In this document: one piece after another, positions 7,559 to 14,766 of the stretch | How the letters are laid out: each line of letters begins with the position of its first letter | Numbering within the stretch: position 1 is the stretch's first letter | DNA from: Gp1-AA122 sp035631655 | Lineage (GTDB): Bacteria > Acidobacteriota > Terriglobia > Terriglobales > Acidobacteriaceae | Direction: 5' to 3' | Assembly (NCBI GenBank): GCA_035631655.1 | Contig: DASQIH010000081.1 | Span: forward strand, 1 to 32,370 | Length of the DNA: 32,370 nt | Position numbers and translations under genes: made by a program | Notes under the pieces: model-generated | What the model was told of the DNA's origin: nothing | The model's input: the letters and a program-made list of their open reading frames with translations, nothing else | Database searches by the model: none

Positions 7559-8371
7559 TTAAATGACGTTTACTTTTTCCGGCAGGGAAAAGAAGCGGTA
7601 AAAGTTGCTGCTCGTCTGCCGACCGATGTCTTCCCTCGACAGTCCGCGCAACTCACCCACATGCCTTGCCACTTCCGTCACAAACGCCGGCTCGTTGCGC
7701 TTGCCCCGATGCGGCACTGGTGCCAGGTACGGCGAATCGGTTTCGATCAGCATGCGGTCGAGAGGAATTTCCTTAGCGGCATCCCGGATCTGCTGTGCCT
7801 TTGGAAACGTCACATTACCAGCGAAGGAAATCATAAATCCCATGTTGAGGGCACGCTTGGCGTGGGTAGTGGATCCGGTAAAGCAATGCAGGATGCCACC
7901 CAGCCCACTCGAGTTCCAATGCTCCCGGATAAAACTTAGACAGTCGTCCCAGGCGTCTTCACTGCCATGCGAAGGACGACAATGAATGACAATAGGCAAC
8001 TTGGCGACGCGTGCCAACGCCATCTGTCGGAGAAAGACTTGCTTCTGCACATCGCGAGGCGAGTGGTCATAGAAGTAATCCAGCCCAATCTCGCCCCAGG
8101 CAATCACCTTGGGGTGTCTTGCCAGCCGCTCCAGTTCCTGGAAATCGGCATCGGTAGGCAGCCTGGCCTCGTGAGGATGAATGCCAACGGTGGTGTGAAG
8201 AAAGTCGTACTGCTGCGCGAGTAGGATGCCGCAATCAAGCGAGCCTGGCCCATCGCCATTGCCAATGGCGACGATGTGTTCGATGCCAGCTTCCCGCGCT
8301 CGCGCAATGACCTGTTCGCGGTCCGCCTGGAACTGCTTGCCTTCGAGATGAGCGTGAGAGTCAACGAACAT
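7559..8371 (-). CDS. tatD: TatD-family metal-dependent hydrolase/DNase
   Basis: A 270-residue TIM-barrel hydrolase of the TatD family: two-metal enzymes with 3'-5' exonuclease or D-aminoacyl-tRNA deacylase activity, acting in the cytosol. The metal ligands are visible as DSHAHL near the N-terminus, the Glu in WGEIGLDYFYD, His in IVIHCR, His in ILHCFTG, and Asp in LIETDSPYLAP; the family signature HRGKRNEP follows. The ATG at 8371 puts the HxH motif at residues 6-8, as in the family; upstream in-frame sequence is unrelated. It follows metG by 69 bp, an arrangement common in bacteria, but a double hairpin with a downstream T-run lies in the gap. Confidence 0.95.
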   Translation of the reverse strand: MFVDSHAHLEGKQFQADREQVIARAREAGIEHIVAIGNGDGPGSLDCGILLAQQYDFLHTTVGIHPHEARLPTDADFQELERLARHPKVIAWGEIGLDYFYDHSPRDVQKQVFLRQMALARVAKLPIVIHCRPSHGSEDAWDDCLSFIREHWNSSGLGGILHCFTGSTTHAKRALNMGFMISFAGNVTFPKAQQIRDAAKEIPLDRMLIETDSPYLAPVPHRGKRNEPAFVTEVARHVGELRGLSREDIGRQTSSNFYRFFSLPEKVNVI

Positions 8372-8395
8372 AATGGTGAGGCAAGAAAAGATGCG

Positions 8396-8436
8396 GGGAC
8401 GGGGTCTCCGACCCATCCCGCCGAGCGAGGCTCGGC
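8396..8436 (-). terminator. REP-like double hairpin between metG and tatD, possible attenuator
   Basis: One hairpin pairs GGGTC (8402-8406) with GACCC (8410-8414), extended by GGGA/TCCC (8396-8399, 8416-8419). The second pairs GCCGAGC with GCTCGGC (8420-8426, 8430-8436). On the minus strand the structure follows the metG stop and is itself followed by CATCTTTTCTTG, so it could partly end transcription before tatD. The first hairpin is close in sequence to units at 20343-20365 and 20411-20431. Confidence 0.45.
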
Positions 8437-8440
8437 AGCG

Positions 8441-10459
8441 CTATTTCAGCCGCGTCCCCACAGGCACGTCTTCCAAAAACCCACACAGCACCGGCTTACC
8501 GCCTTCGGCAGACGCCGCCACAATCATGCCGTTGGACTCCAATCCTCGAAGCTTGCGAGGAGAAAGGTTTGCAACGATGACCACTTTGCGTCCAACTAAG
8601 GCTTCAGGCGCGTAGGCCTCGGCAATGCCGGCCACCACCTGCCGCACTTCCGATCCAATATCAACTTCAAGGCGCAGCAATTTGTCCGCGCCCTTTACTT
8701 TTTCTGCCACTTTCACTTGACCAACCCGCATCTCGACCTTGGCGAAATCATCGATGCTGATTCTGCCGTCGAGTGGCGGCGCGGCAGGCTTAGGTGCTGG
8801 GGGCGCAGCGGTCTGCACCGCAGGAGCGCTGGGTTGCGGGGCTGGTTCCTGTTTCTGTTCGGGCGCAGCCGACGTCCCACGTTGCTGCTCTTCCATCTTC
8901 TGCATCCTTTCAATCGTGCTCTTGTCAGCCCTCGGGAACACCGGCTCGATGGCACCAAGCTTGGTGCCCAGCTTGAGCTGTCCCCATTTGAGGTCCGATA
9001 AGCGAAACTGTTTGATGTCTCCCAATCCCAGCTGCGCCCAGATGCGCGCGGTCGAATCGGGAATCACCGGATGCGCCAGCGCCGTCACGATTCGCAGAGC
9101 TTCCGCGCTAGTGTAGAGAATCGTGCCCAGGCGGGAGCGGCTTAATTCGTCCTGCTGCTCGCCCAGAGTCCAGGGCTCAGTTTCTACGATGTACTTATTT
9201 ACCGCGGCAACCAACGACCACGCGGATTCCAGCGCCCGTGAGAATTGGTACTCATCGAAAAGGGTGCCGAACTCGGCGATGGTCTTGCGCGCGACCTCGG
9301 CGATCTCGTTATCCAACGACTTGCGTGCGGCGGTATGGGACGGGTAAGGCACTTCCCCGCGGAAATAACGCGAAATCATCGTCAAAGTGCGGCTGGCGAG
9401 ATTGCCGAGACCGTTGGCCAAGTCGGCGTTGTAGCGTTGAACCAGGGCATCGAAGGAGAAGGAGCCATCCTGGCCGAAAACAATTTCTCGCAGCAGGAAA
9501 TAGCGCAAGGCGTCGGAGCCCATGGCGTCGACGATGGTTTCGGCACGCACGATATTCCCGCGCGACTTGGACATCTTGTTCTCTTCAAACAGCAGCCAGC
9601 CATGTGCCACGATAGCTTTTGGCAATGGCAGGGCTGCGGCCATCAGGAAGGCCGGCCAGTACACACAATGAAAGCGAACGATCTCCTTGCCGATCATGTG
9701 CAGGTCGGCGGGCCAGTATTTCTCGAACTCGCTCGTGTCCTCTGATCCGTAGCCCAGCGCCGTGATGTAGTTGGACAACGCGTCCAGCCACACATAGACG
9801 ACATGTCCGGGATCGTCGGGGACGGGCACACCCCATTTGAAAGTTGACCGGCTGACCGACAGGTCGCGGAGGCCGCCGCGCACGAACGACATCACCTCAT
9901 TGCGCCGCGTTTCGGGCCGGATGAAGTCTGGCTGTTCAGTGTACAGGCGGAGCAGCTTGTCCTGGAAAGCAGAGAGCTTGAAGAAGTAGTTCTCTTCGTG
10001 AACCGTCTCGGTGGGACGCCCGCACTCGGGACAGGGTGCCCCCGGGCCGACGGCATCCACGTACAGTTCATCGTAGATGCAGTATTGCCCGGTGTAAGAA
10101 CCTTTATAGATGTAGCCGTTATCGCGAATCTTCCGCCAAAGGGCCTGCACACCTTTCTTGTGCCGATCGGAGGTGGTGCGGATGTAGTCGTCATAGGTCA
10201 GACCTAGACGATCCCAGAGTTTGCGGAAGGCGGAAGAAACTTCATCGGCCCATTGTTGCGGCGGCTTACCGGCGGCCACCGCTGCCCGCTCGACGTGCAC
10301 ACCATGTTCATCGGTCCCAGTCAAAAAGAAAGTGTCGGCGCCCAGCAGGCGTTGGCGGCGCGCAATCGCATCGCAGACGAGGGTCGTGTAGGCATGGCCA
10401 ACGTGGGGCCGCGCATTGACGTAATAGATTGGTGTCGTGAGATAAAACTTGCTGCTCAT
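8441..10459 (-). CDS. metG: Methionyl-tRNA synthetase
   Basis: A 672-residue class Ia synthetase that charges tRNA-Met. The HIGH motif reads HVGHAYT within IYYVNARPHVGHAYTT and the KMSKS loop reads ENKMSKSRGN. A zinc-knuckle insertion has CPECGRPTE plus an upstream YC, so only three cysteines of the usual pairs are seen. After the anticodon domain a Pro/Ala-rich linker (about residues 545-575) leads to a C-terminal EMAP/Trbp111-type tRNA-binding domain (FAKVEMRVGQVKVAEKVKGADKLL, VGRKVVIVANLSPRKLRG). I chose the ATG at 10459 because MSSKFYLTTPIYYVN is the family start and it overlaps the larC stop as ATGA, indicating translational coupling. Confidence 0.97.
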   Translation of the reverse strand: MSSKFYLTTPIYYVNARPHVGHAYTTLVCDAIARRQRLLGADTFFLTGTDEHGVHVERAAVAAGKPPQQWADEVSSAFRKLWDRLGLTYDDYIRTTSDRHKKGVQALWRKIRDNGYIYKGSYTGQYCIYDELYVDAVGPGAPCPECGRPTETVHEENYFFKLSAFQDKLLRLYTEQPDFIRPETRRNEVMSFVRGGLRDLSVSRSTFKWGVPVPDDPGHVVYVWLDALSNYITALGYGSEDTSEFEKYWPADLHMIGKEIVRFHCVYWPAFLMAAALPLPKAIVAHGWLLFEENKMSKSRGNIVRAETIVDAMGSDALRYFLLREIVFGQDGSFSFDALVQRYNADLANGLGNLASRTLTMISRYFRGEVPYPSHTAARKSLDNEIAEVARKTIAEFGTLFDEYQFSRALESAWSLVAAVNKYIVETEPWTLGEQQDELSRSRLGTILYTSAEALRIVTALAHPVIPDSTARIWAQLGLGDIKQFRLSDLKWGQLKLGTKLGAIEPVFPRADKSTIERMQKMEEQQRGTSAAPEQKQEPAPQPSAPAVQTAAPPAPKPAAPPLDGRISIDDFAKVEMRVGQVKVAEKVKGADKLLRLEVDIGSEVRQVVAGIAEAYAPEALVGRKVVIVANLSPRKLRGLESNGMIVAASAEGGKPVLCGFLEDVPVGTRLK

Positions 10460-11745
10460 TTCCGATCCCGCGTGCTGCCCAGGTAACCCTGTACCGCCTC
10501 TTGCATTACCGTCTTGAGAGGGACGCGATGCTCGACCGCGATGCGGCGGCAATCTTCGTATTCGGGTGCGTAATTGGTGACAGTTCCGTTCATACTAGCA
10601 ATCTTCAGTCGCACATCGCCCCAGCGCGTTGCCACCGTGAGCCATTTTCTCTGCAAAATCTGGCGGGGTTCGTCGCGATGGCGTATTCCTAATGTAGTGG
10701 TCTCTGCGAAGATGAGTTCACTCAGTTTCGCAGCATCTTCCGGCTTGCAGAGCACGGTCAACAACATACCAGGACGGTTTTTCTTCATTTGAACCGGTAA
10801 GCCGAACGCCTCAAGCGCGCCTTCTTCTAGAAGCCGATCCATCACGTAACCGAATACCTGCGGATTGAGATCGTCGAGATTTGCCTCGAGGACTGTAATC
10901 ATCTCTTGAGAACTCTTGAACTCCAGTGCCGGCTCTCCGAGCGTTAATCGCAGGACGTTGGCGTGACCGGCATTGTCGCGGGTGCCCGCACCGTAGCCGG
11001 CTCTCTCAATCTTCATCTCTGGGAACAGACCAAAACGTTTCGCCAGAGTCTTGACGATCGCCGCGCCTGTAGGCGTGACCAGCTCGAAGTTCAATCCCGA
11101 AGAGTAGACCGGAGCTCCTTTCAAAAGCTCTATCGTCGCAGGCGCAGGAACAGGGAAGGTGCCATGCGCGCATTGCACGGTGCCGCCGCCAACATTAAGT
11201 GGCGAGCAGACCCACTCATCGACCTGCAAAAATTCCGCTCCGGCCGCCGCGCACACAATATCAACCATCGCATCCACCGCGCCCACTTCGTGAAAGTGAA
11301 CCTTCTCAATGTCGGTGTTGTGAGTCTGAGCCTCCGCCTCGCCCAGGGCCTGAAAAATTGCGATGCTCATCCGCTTCACATTCTCGCTAATTTGGGAGCG
11401 AGAAATGATGTCCTTAATTTCTCTCAGCCCGCGATCATGTGAACGCCCGTACTCGTGCGACGCGGGCACCCCCGCCAGCGGATGACCATGATCGTGATCG
11501 TGTTTATGCGCCTCCTGTTGCCAAAAGACCTCACGGGGCAACTCCTTCTCACCGTGCACCAGCACATCGATTTTCGTCGCCGAAATTCCGCTGCGGGTTA
11601 CACGGGAAATCTCCAGCTGCGCGCCAAGGTTGAGACCCGCTACCGTCTTTTCAAATACCACGGCGGGCACACCGGCATCGAGCAGCGCGCCCAGAAACAT
11701 GTCGCCGCTGATCCCGGAAAAACAATCGAGGTAGGCAATGCGCAT
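10456..11745 (-). CDS. larC: LarC nickel insertase (nickel-pincer cofactor, lactate racemase maturation)
   Basis: A 429-residue LarC family protein. LarC is a CTP-dependent cyclometallase that inserts nickel into pyridinium-3,5-bisthiocarboxylate mononucleotide, the pincer cofactor of LarA-type racemases. Seen here: the N-terminal AYLDCFSGISGDMFLGALLDAG; a His/Asp-rich metal-binding stretch (HKHDHDHGH, residues about 92-100); FHEVGAVDAMVDIVCAAAG; TPTGAAIVKTLA; and the C-terminal domain (TVLEANLDDLNPQVFGYVMDRLLEEGALEAF). In lactobacilli larC is split and needs a frameshift; here it is one continuous frame. No larA, larB or larE is in the window. It is the first gene of the five-gene minus-strand run and has a good sigma70 promoter at 11786-11814. 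Confidence 0.93.
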   Translation of the reverse strand: MRIAYLDCFSGISGDMFLGALLDAGVPAVVFEKTVAGLNLGAQLEISRVTRSGISATKIDVLVHGEKELPREVFWQQEAHKHDHDHGHPLAGVPASHEYGRSHDRGLREIKDIISRSQISENVKRMSIAIFQALGEAEAQTHNTDIEKVHFHEVGAVDAMVDIVCAAAGAEFLQVDEWVCSPLNVGGGTVQCAHGTFPVPAPATIELLKGAPVYSSGLNFELVTPTGAAIVKTLAKRFGLFPEMKIERAGYGAGTRDNAGHANVLRLTLGEPALEFKSSQEMITVLEANLDDLNPQVFGYVMDRLLEEGALEAFGLPVQMKKNRPGMLLTVLCKPEDAAKLSELIFAETTTLGIRHRDEPRQILQRKWLTVATRWGDVRLKIASMNGTVTNYAPEYEDCRRIAVEHRVPLKTVMQEAVQGYLGSTRDRK

Positions 11746-11785
11746 CGGTAGTCAGTTGCCCCGAGCTCCACAACCTAAAACCTTC

Positions 11786-11814
11786 ATCATAGGGAAGCAG
11801 ACATTACCCGTCAA
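11786..11814 (-). promoter_or_regulatory. Sigma70-type promoter for the larC-metG-tatD-yajQ operon
   Basis: On the minus strand TTGACG (11814-11809) and TATGAT (11791-11786) are separated by exactly 17 bases. Each box matches the consensus at five of six positions. The expected transcription start near 11779 gives a leader of about 35 bases before the larC ATG. The -35 box overlaps the left end of the palindrome 11812-11837. Confidence 0.72.
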
Positions 11815-11837
11815 ACCTGCGTCCGCCCGCAGGTTTG
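11812..11837. promoter_or_regulatory. Palindrome shared by divergent larC and argS promoters
   Basis: A perfect inverted repeat has 10-bp arms CAAACCTGCG (11812-11821) and CGCAGGTTTG (11828-11837) around TCCGCC. Its left end overlaps the -35 box of the larC promoter. Its right end supplies the TG of the extended -10 element of argS. The position suits one regulator controlling both directions; no T-tract follows, so termination is less likely. Confidence 0.55.
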
Positions 11838-11844
11838 CTACAAT
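11836..11844 (+). promoter_or_regulatory. Extended -10 promoter of argS
   Basis: TGCTACAAT (11836-11844) matches the extended -10 consensus TGnTATAAT at all positions but one. No -35 hexamer is recognisable at 16-18 bases upstream, where the palindrome lies instead. Transcription would start near 11851 and leave a leader of about 25 bases. Confidence 0.55.
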
Positions 11845-11876
11845 CACTATTTTCTTCAATAGCTTAGAGGGACTTC

Positions 11877-13850
11877 TTGTACCGACATCTGCAACGCCGG
11901 TTGGCCGAACACCTGCGTGACTTCCTGCGCCGGACCTACAACCTTGACCTGCCCAATATCGTTATTGAGCAGCCTCCCAAAGTGGAGATGGGGGAGTACG
12001 CACTCCCGCTGGCTTTCGAACTTGCGAAGAAGCTCCGCAAAGCGCCACGGAAAATTGGGGAAGAGATTGTCGCTGGCATCGGTCCAATCGAAGGCTTTGA
12101 AAAGCTGGAATTAGCCGGGGCGGGCTACATCAATGCACGGGTGACGCGCGCCGAGTTGGCCGCGGCTCTTGCGTCTGACCAGACACCGCCAGCCGAAGTG
12201 CCTTCCGGCAAGATCCTGGTGGAGCACTCCAGCATTAACCCCAACAAGGCGGCGCATATCGGGCACCTGCGCAACGCCATCCTTGGTGACACCTTCGTTC
12301 GCCTCCTGCAATACGCCGGGCGCCAGGTGGATGTGCAGAATTACATCGACAACACCGGCGTGCAGGTCGCGGATGTCATCGTTGGATTCTTGCATCTGGA
12401 GAACAAGTCGCGAGCCGAGATTGAGCAACTCAGCCGCCAGCCCCGCTTTGATTACTACTGCTGGGATCTCTACGCCCGCGTTTCGCAGTGGTACGGAGAG
12501 AGTAATCAGAACCTCAAGCGACGCGCCGAGCTTCTCCACGCGATCGAGGAAGGGAACAACGAGACCGCAGCGATTGCCGAGTTGATCTCGGTTGCGGTTT
12601 TGCGGCGTCACCTCGAGACCATGGATCGGCTCGATATCGAATACGACTTTCTGCCCCGGGAAAGCGAGATCCTGCACCTGCATTTCTGGGATGCGGCGTT
12701 CGAGAAGCTCAAAGCCGGGGCCGTGCTTTTTTACGAGACCGAGGGCAAGAACAAAGGCTGTTGGGTTATGCGTCGCGCCGGCGCTAATTTAACCGCCGCG
12801 AACGCCGAGGTTGCCGAGGAAGATCAGAAGGTCATTGTTCGTTCCAATGGAACCGTGGGCTACGTGGGCAAGGATATTGCCTACCACCTTTGGAAATTCG
12901 GCCTGCTGGGTCGCGACTTCGGTTATCGCAAGTTCTACCGCTACCCCAACGGGCACCAGTGCTGGATTTCCTCCACCAACGGCGAGCCTGAGCATCCCCA
13001 CTTTGGAGACGTAAGCGAGATCTATAACGTGATTGACACACGCCAGTCCGAAGCGCAAAACACGGTCATCGAGGCGCTGCGCGGCCTTGGCTACAACGAA
13101 CAGGCCGACCACTACACCCACTTTTCCTACGAAATGGTTGCGCTTACACCGCGCTGTGCTGCCGAATTGGGGTACGAACTTTCGGAAGAAGACAAGACGC
13201 GTTCCTACATCGAGGTTTCCGGCCGCAAAGGTTTTGGTGTTAAGGCGGACGACTTGATCGACACGCTGAGCGCCTCCGCCAGAAAAGAAGTAGACGCCCG
13301 CCACGAACAGCTCAGCGACTCGGAGCGAGCCTCGATTGCCAATCAGATAGCTGTTGGCGCGTTGCGTTACTTCATGCTGAAGTACACCAAGTCCTCAGTC
13401 ATCGCCTTCGACTTTAAAGATGCCCTGAGCTTCGAAGGCGAGACAGGCCCGTACGCCCAGTATGCCGTCGTCCGTGCAACCAACATTTTTCGAAAGGCTG
13501 GGATTGATCCCGAAGCTTTCGGCAAGAATGCGAGGTACTCCGTCCCTGCCGAAGACTTTGCCCGATTTCTAAGCGATGACTCCGGCACGGAAATCTGGGA
13601 GCTCTGGTTGGCCGCTTCTCAAACTTCGTACGTCGTGGATCAGTGCATCGCGACTACCGAGCCCGCCTACGCCGCCAAGCACGCTTTCCACCTAGCGCAG
13701 CTGTTCAATAACTTTTACCATCGTCATCACATCCTCACCCAACCCGACGAAGCTCGGAAGAGATTCCTGCTGGCGACGGTGGCGGTCGTCCGCCGCGAAT
13801 TGATTCGCGTGCTGGGGTGCATGGGAATCAGCGTGCCCCCGGTTATGTAG
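11877..13850 (+). CDS. argS: Arginyl-tRNA synthetase
   Basis: A 657-residue class Ia synthetase that charges tRNA-Arg and needs the tRNA for activation. The order is an N-terminal Add-1-type domain (to about residue 100), the catalytic core with VEHSSINPNKAAHIGHLRNAILGD (HIGH motif), the YIDNTGVQVADVIVGF block, the YVGKDIAYHLWKFG and VIDTRQ blocks, and a C-terminal DALR anticodon domain (ALRYFMLKYTKSSVIAFDFKDAL, GPYAQYAVVRATNIF). It is about 80 residues longer than the E. coli enzyme. As in most ArgRS, there is no clear KMSKS. The start is TTG at 11877, supported by AGAGGG (11866-11871) five bases upstream and by the usual N-terminus. It is divergent from larC/metG. Confidence 0.97.
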   Translation: MYRHLQRRLAEHLRDFLRRTYNLDLPNIVIEQPPKVEMGEYALPLAFELAKKLRKAPRKIGEEIVAGIGPIEGFEKLELAGAGYINARVTRAELAAALASDQTPPAEVPSGKILVEHSSINPNKAAHIGHLRNAILGDTFVRLLQYAGRQVDVQNYIDNTGVQVADVIVGFLHLENKSRAEIEQLSRQPRFDYYCWDLYARVSQWYGESNQNLKRRAELLHAIEEGNNETAAIAELISVAVLRRHLETMDRLDIEYDFLPRESEILHLHFWDAAFEKLKAGAVLFYETEGKNKGCWVMRRAGANLTAANAEVAEEDQKVIVRSNGTVGYVGKDIAYHLWKFGLLGRDFGYRKFYRYPNGHQCWISSTNGEPEHPHFGDVSEIYNVIDTRQSEAQNTVIEALRGLGYNEQADHYTHFSYEMVALTPRCAAELGYELSEEDKTRSYIEVSGRKGFGVKADDLIDTLSASARKEVDARHEQLSDSERASIANQIAVGALRYFMLKYTKSSVIAFDFKDALSFEGETGPYAQYAVVRATNIFRKAGIDPEAFGKNARYSVPAEDFARFLSDDSGTEIWELWLAASQTSYVVDQCIATTEPAYAAKHAFHLAQLFNNFYHRHHILTQPDEARKRFLLATVAVVRRELIRVLGCMGISVPPVM

Positions 13851-13974
13851 TCGCCCGCGCTGTTTCCATTTCGGGACGCAGTCATCCCCATGTTTAGTCA
13901 GCCGTAGGGCATGCCTGCGCAACAAAAGTCCTTCCCGAGTCATCTAATTAGTAGGGACACCAAGGAGGCATTCC

Positions 13975-14406
13975 ATGAAACGAGCCTTGGGTATTGTGCT
14001 CGTTTTACTGATGGCCGCGGCTGCCGCAATGGCCGGCCCGCAGACTACAGATCAGCCCTTCCCTGGCACGCTGATCAATGCGAAGTACGTATATGTGACC
14101 GCTTATGACGGCGATCAGTTCGACCCAAATCTCTTGCCGGAAGATCGCCAGGCGATCGCAGCGGTGCAGGACGCGATTCAAAAATGGGGACACTACGTCA
14201 TTGTGTATCGCCCAAGAGAGGCGGACATTGTTCTGATGGTCCAGTCACGGCCCTCAGAAGACGTGCTGGCCGTCTATGACGCGCACCTGTGGCCCGAGCA
14301 GACTTACCTCTGGCGTGCCATGGGGCGCAACGGTCTGCAAGCAGGTGAGACTCCACTCGTGACCAAGCTGCAGCAGGCATTTGAGAAGGCGAGCAAGAAG
14401 GGATAA
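13975..14406 (+). CDS. Secreted hypothetical protein
   Basis: A 143-residue protein with a clear signal peptide (MKRALGIVLVLLMAAAAAMA, cleavage near AMA-GP), so it is likely periplasmic or outer-membrane associated. There is no lipobox Cys. The mature part has DPNLLPEDRQAIAAVQDAIQKWGHYVIVYRPREADIVLMVQSRPSEDVLAVYDA, a helix-strand pattern I associate with small acidobacterial secreted proteins of unknown function. No catalytic motif is seen. The start is secure: AAGGAGG (13962-13968) is six bases before the ATG. The gene converges with the small membrane protein at 14503-14724 across a large inverted repeat. Confidence 0.85.
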   Translation: MKRALGIVLVLLMAAAAAMAGPQTTDQPFPGTLINAKYVYVTAYDGDQFDPNLLPEDRQAIAAVQDAIQKWGHYVIVYRPREADIVLMVQSRPSEDVLAVYDAHLWPEQTYLWRAMGRNGLQAGETPLVTKLQQAFEKASKKG

Positions 14407-14411
14407 AAGAT

Positions 14412-14483
14412 CGGCCACGGCTATAACCGCTCACGGACAGACCAAACCAGGGAACGTGGTCGGTTGCAAGGAAGCCGTGGCCG
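14412..14483. terminator. Long inverted repeat between convergent genes (bidirectional terminator or structured RNA)
   Basis: Perfect 11-bp arms CGGCCACGGCT (14412-14422) and AGCCGTGGCCG (14473-14483) enclose 50 bases. Inside these, either ACCG/CGGT or GACCA/TGGTC can pair further. The left arm is followed, on the minus strand, by ATCTTTTATCC, which suits termination of the minus-strand gene. The 50-base inner part is longer than a normal terminator loop. Confidence 0.55.
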
Positions 14484-14502
14484 TAGTGTTTGCACAATGC
14501 AT

Positions 14503-14724
14503 TTACGATCCGTGTTTGCGGCCACCCGCGATCATGAGGACGATTCCGCCGGCAATCAGCACTGCACTGATGAGAGGAGATACCCGCTCATTGTGATGAG
14601 TCTGGATCCCGATATCGATATCGCCGGCTTTGAGTCCTTCCCGTTCGCTTCGAGGGATAGCGACAAAAAGCGATGCGATACCAAGGATCAATACCACTAA
14701 TCCAACCCACAGCAGAACTCTCAT
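14503..14724 (-). CDS. Small two-helix membrane protein, unknown function
   Basis: A 73-residue protein with two hydrophobic spans (VLLWVGLVVLILGIASLFVAI, residues 3-23, and ISAVLIAGGIVLMIAGG, residues about 52-68). A polar loop between them contains SEREGLKAGDIDIGIQTHHNERV. I recall similar small acidobacterial proteins, but no function. The ATG at 14724 has AAGGAG about 10 bases upstream. The gene follows pepA by 42 bp on the same strand and is probably the last gene of the smpB-pepA run, ending at the large inverted repeat 14412-14483. Confidence 0.75.
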   Translation of the reverse strand: MRVLLWVGLVVLILGIASLFVAIPRSEREGLKAGDIDIGIQTHHNERVSPLISAVLIAGGIVLMIAGGRKHGS

Positions 14725-14766
14725 CGAAAGTGGGCTCCTTCCCCGTAGACTTCTAACCGACCGCTG

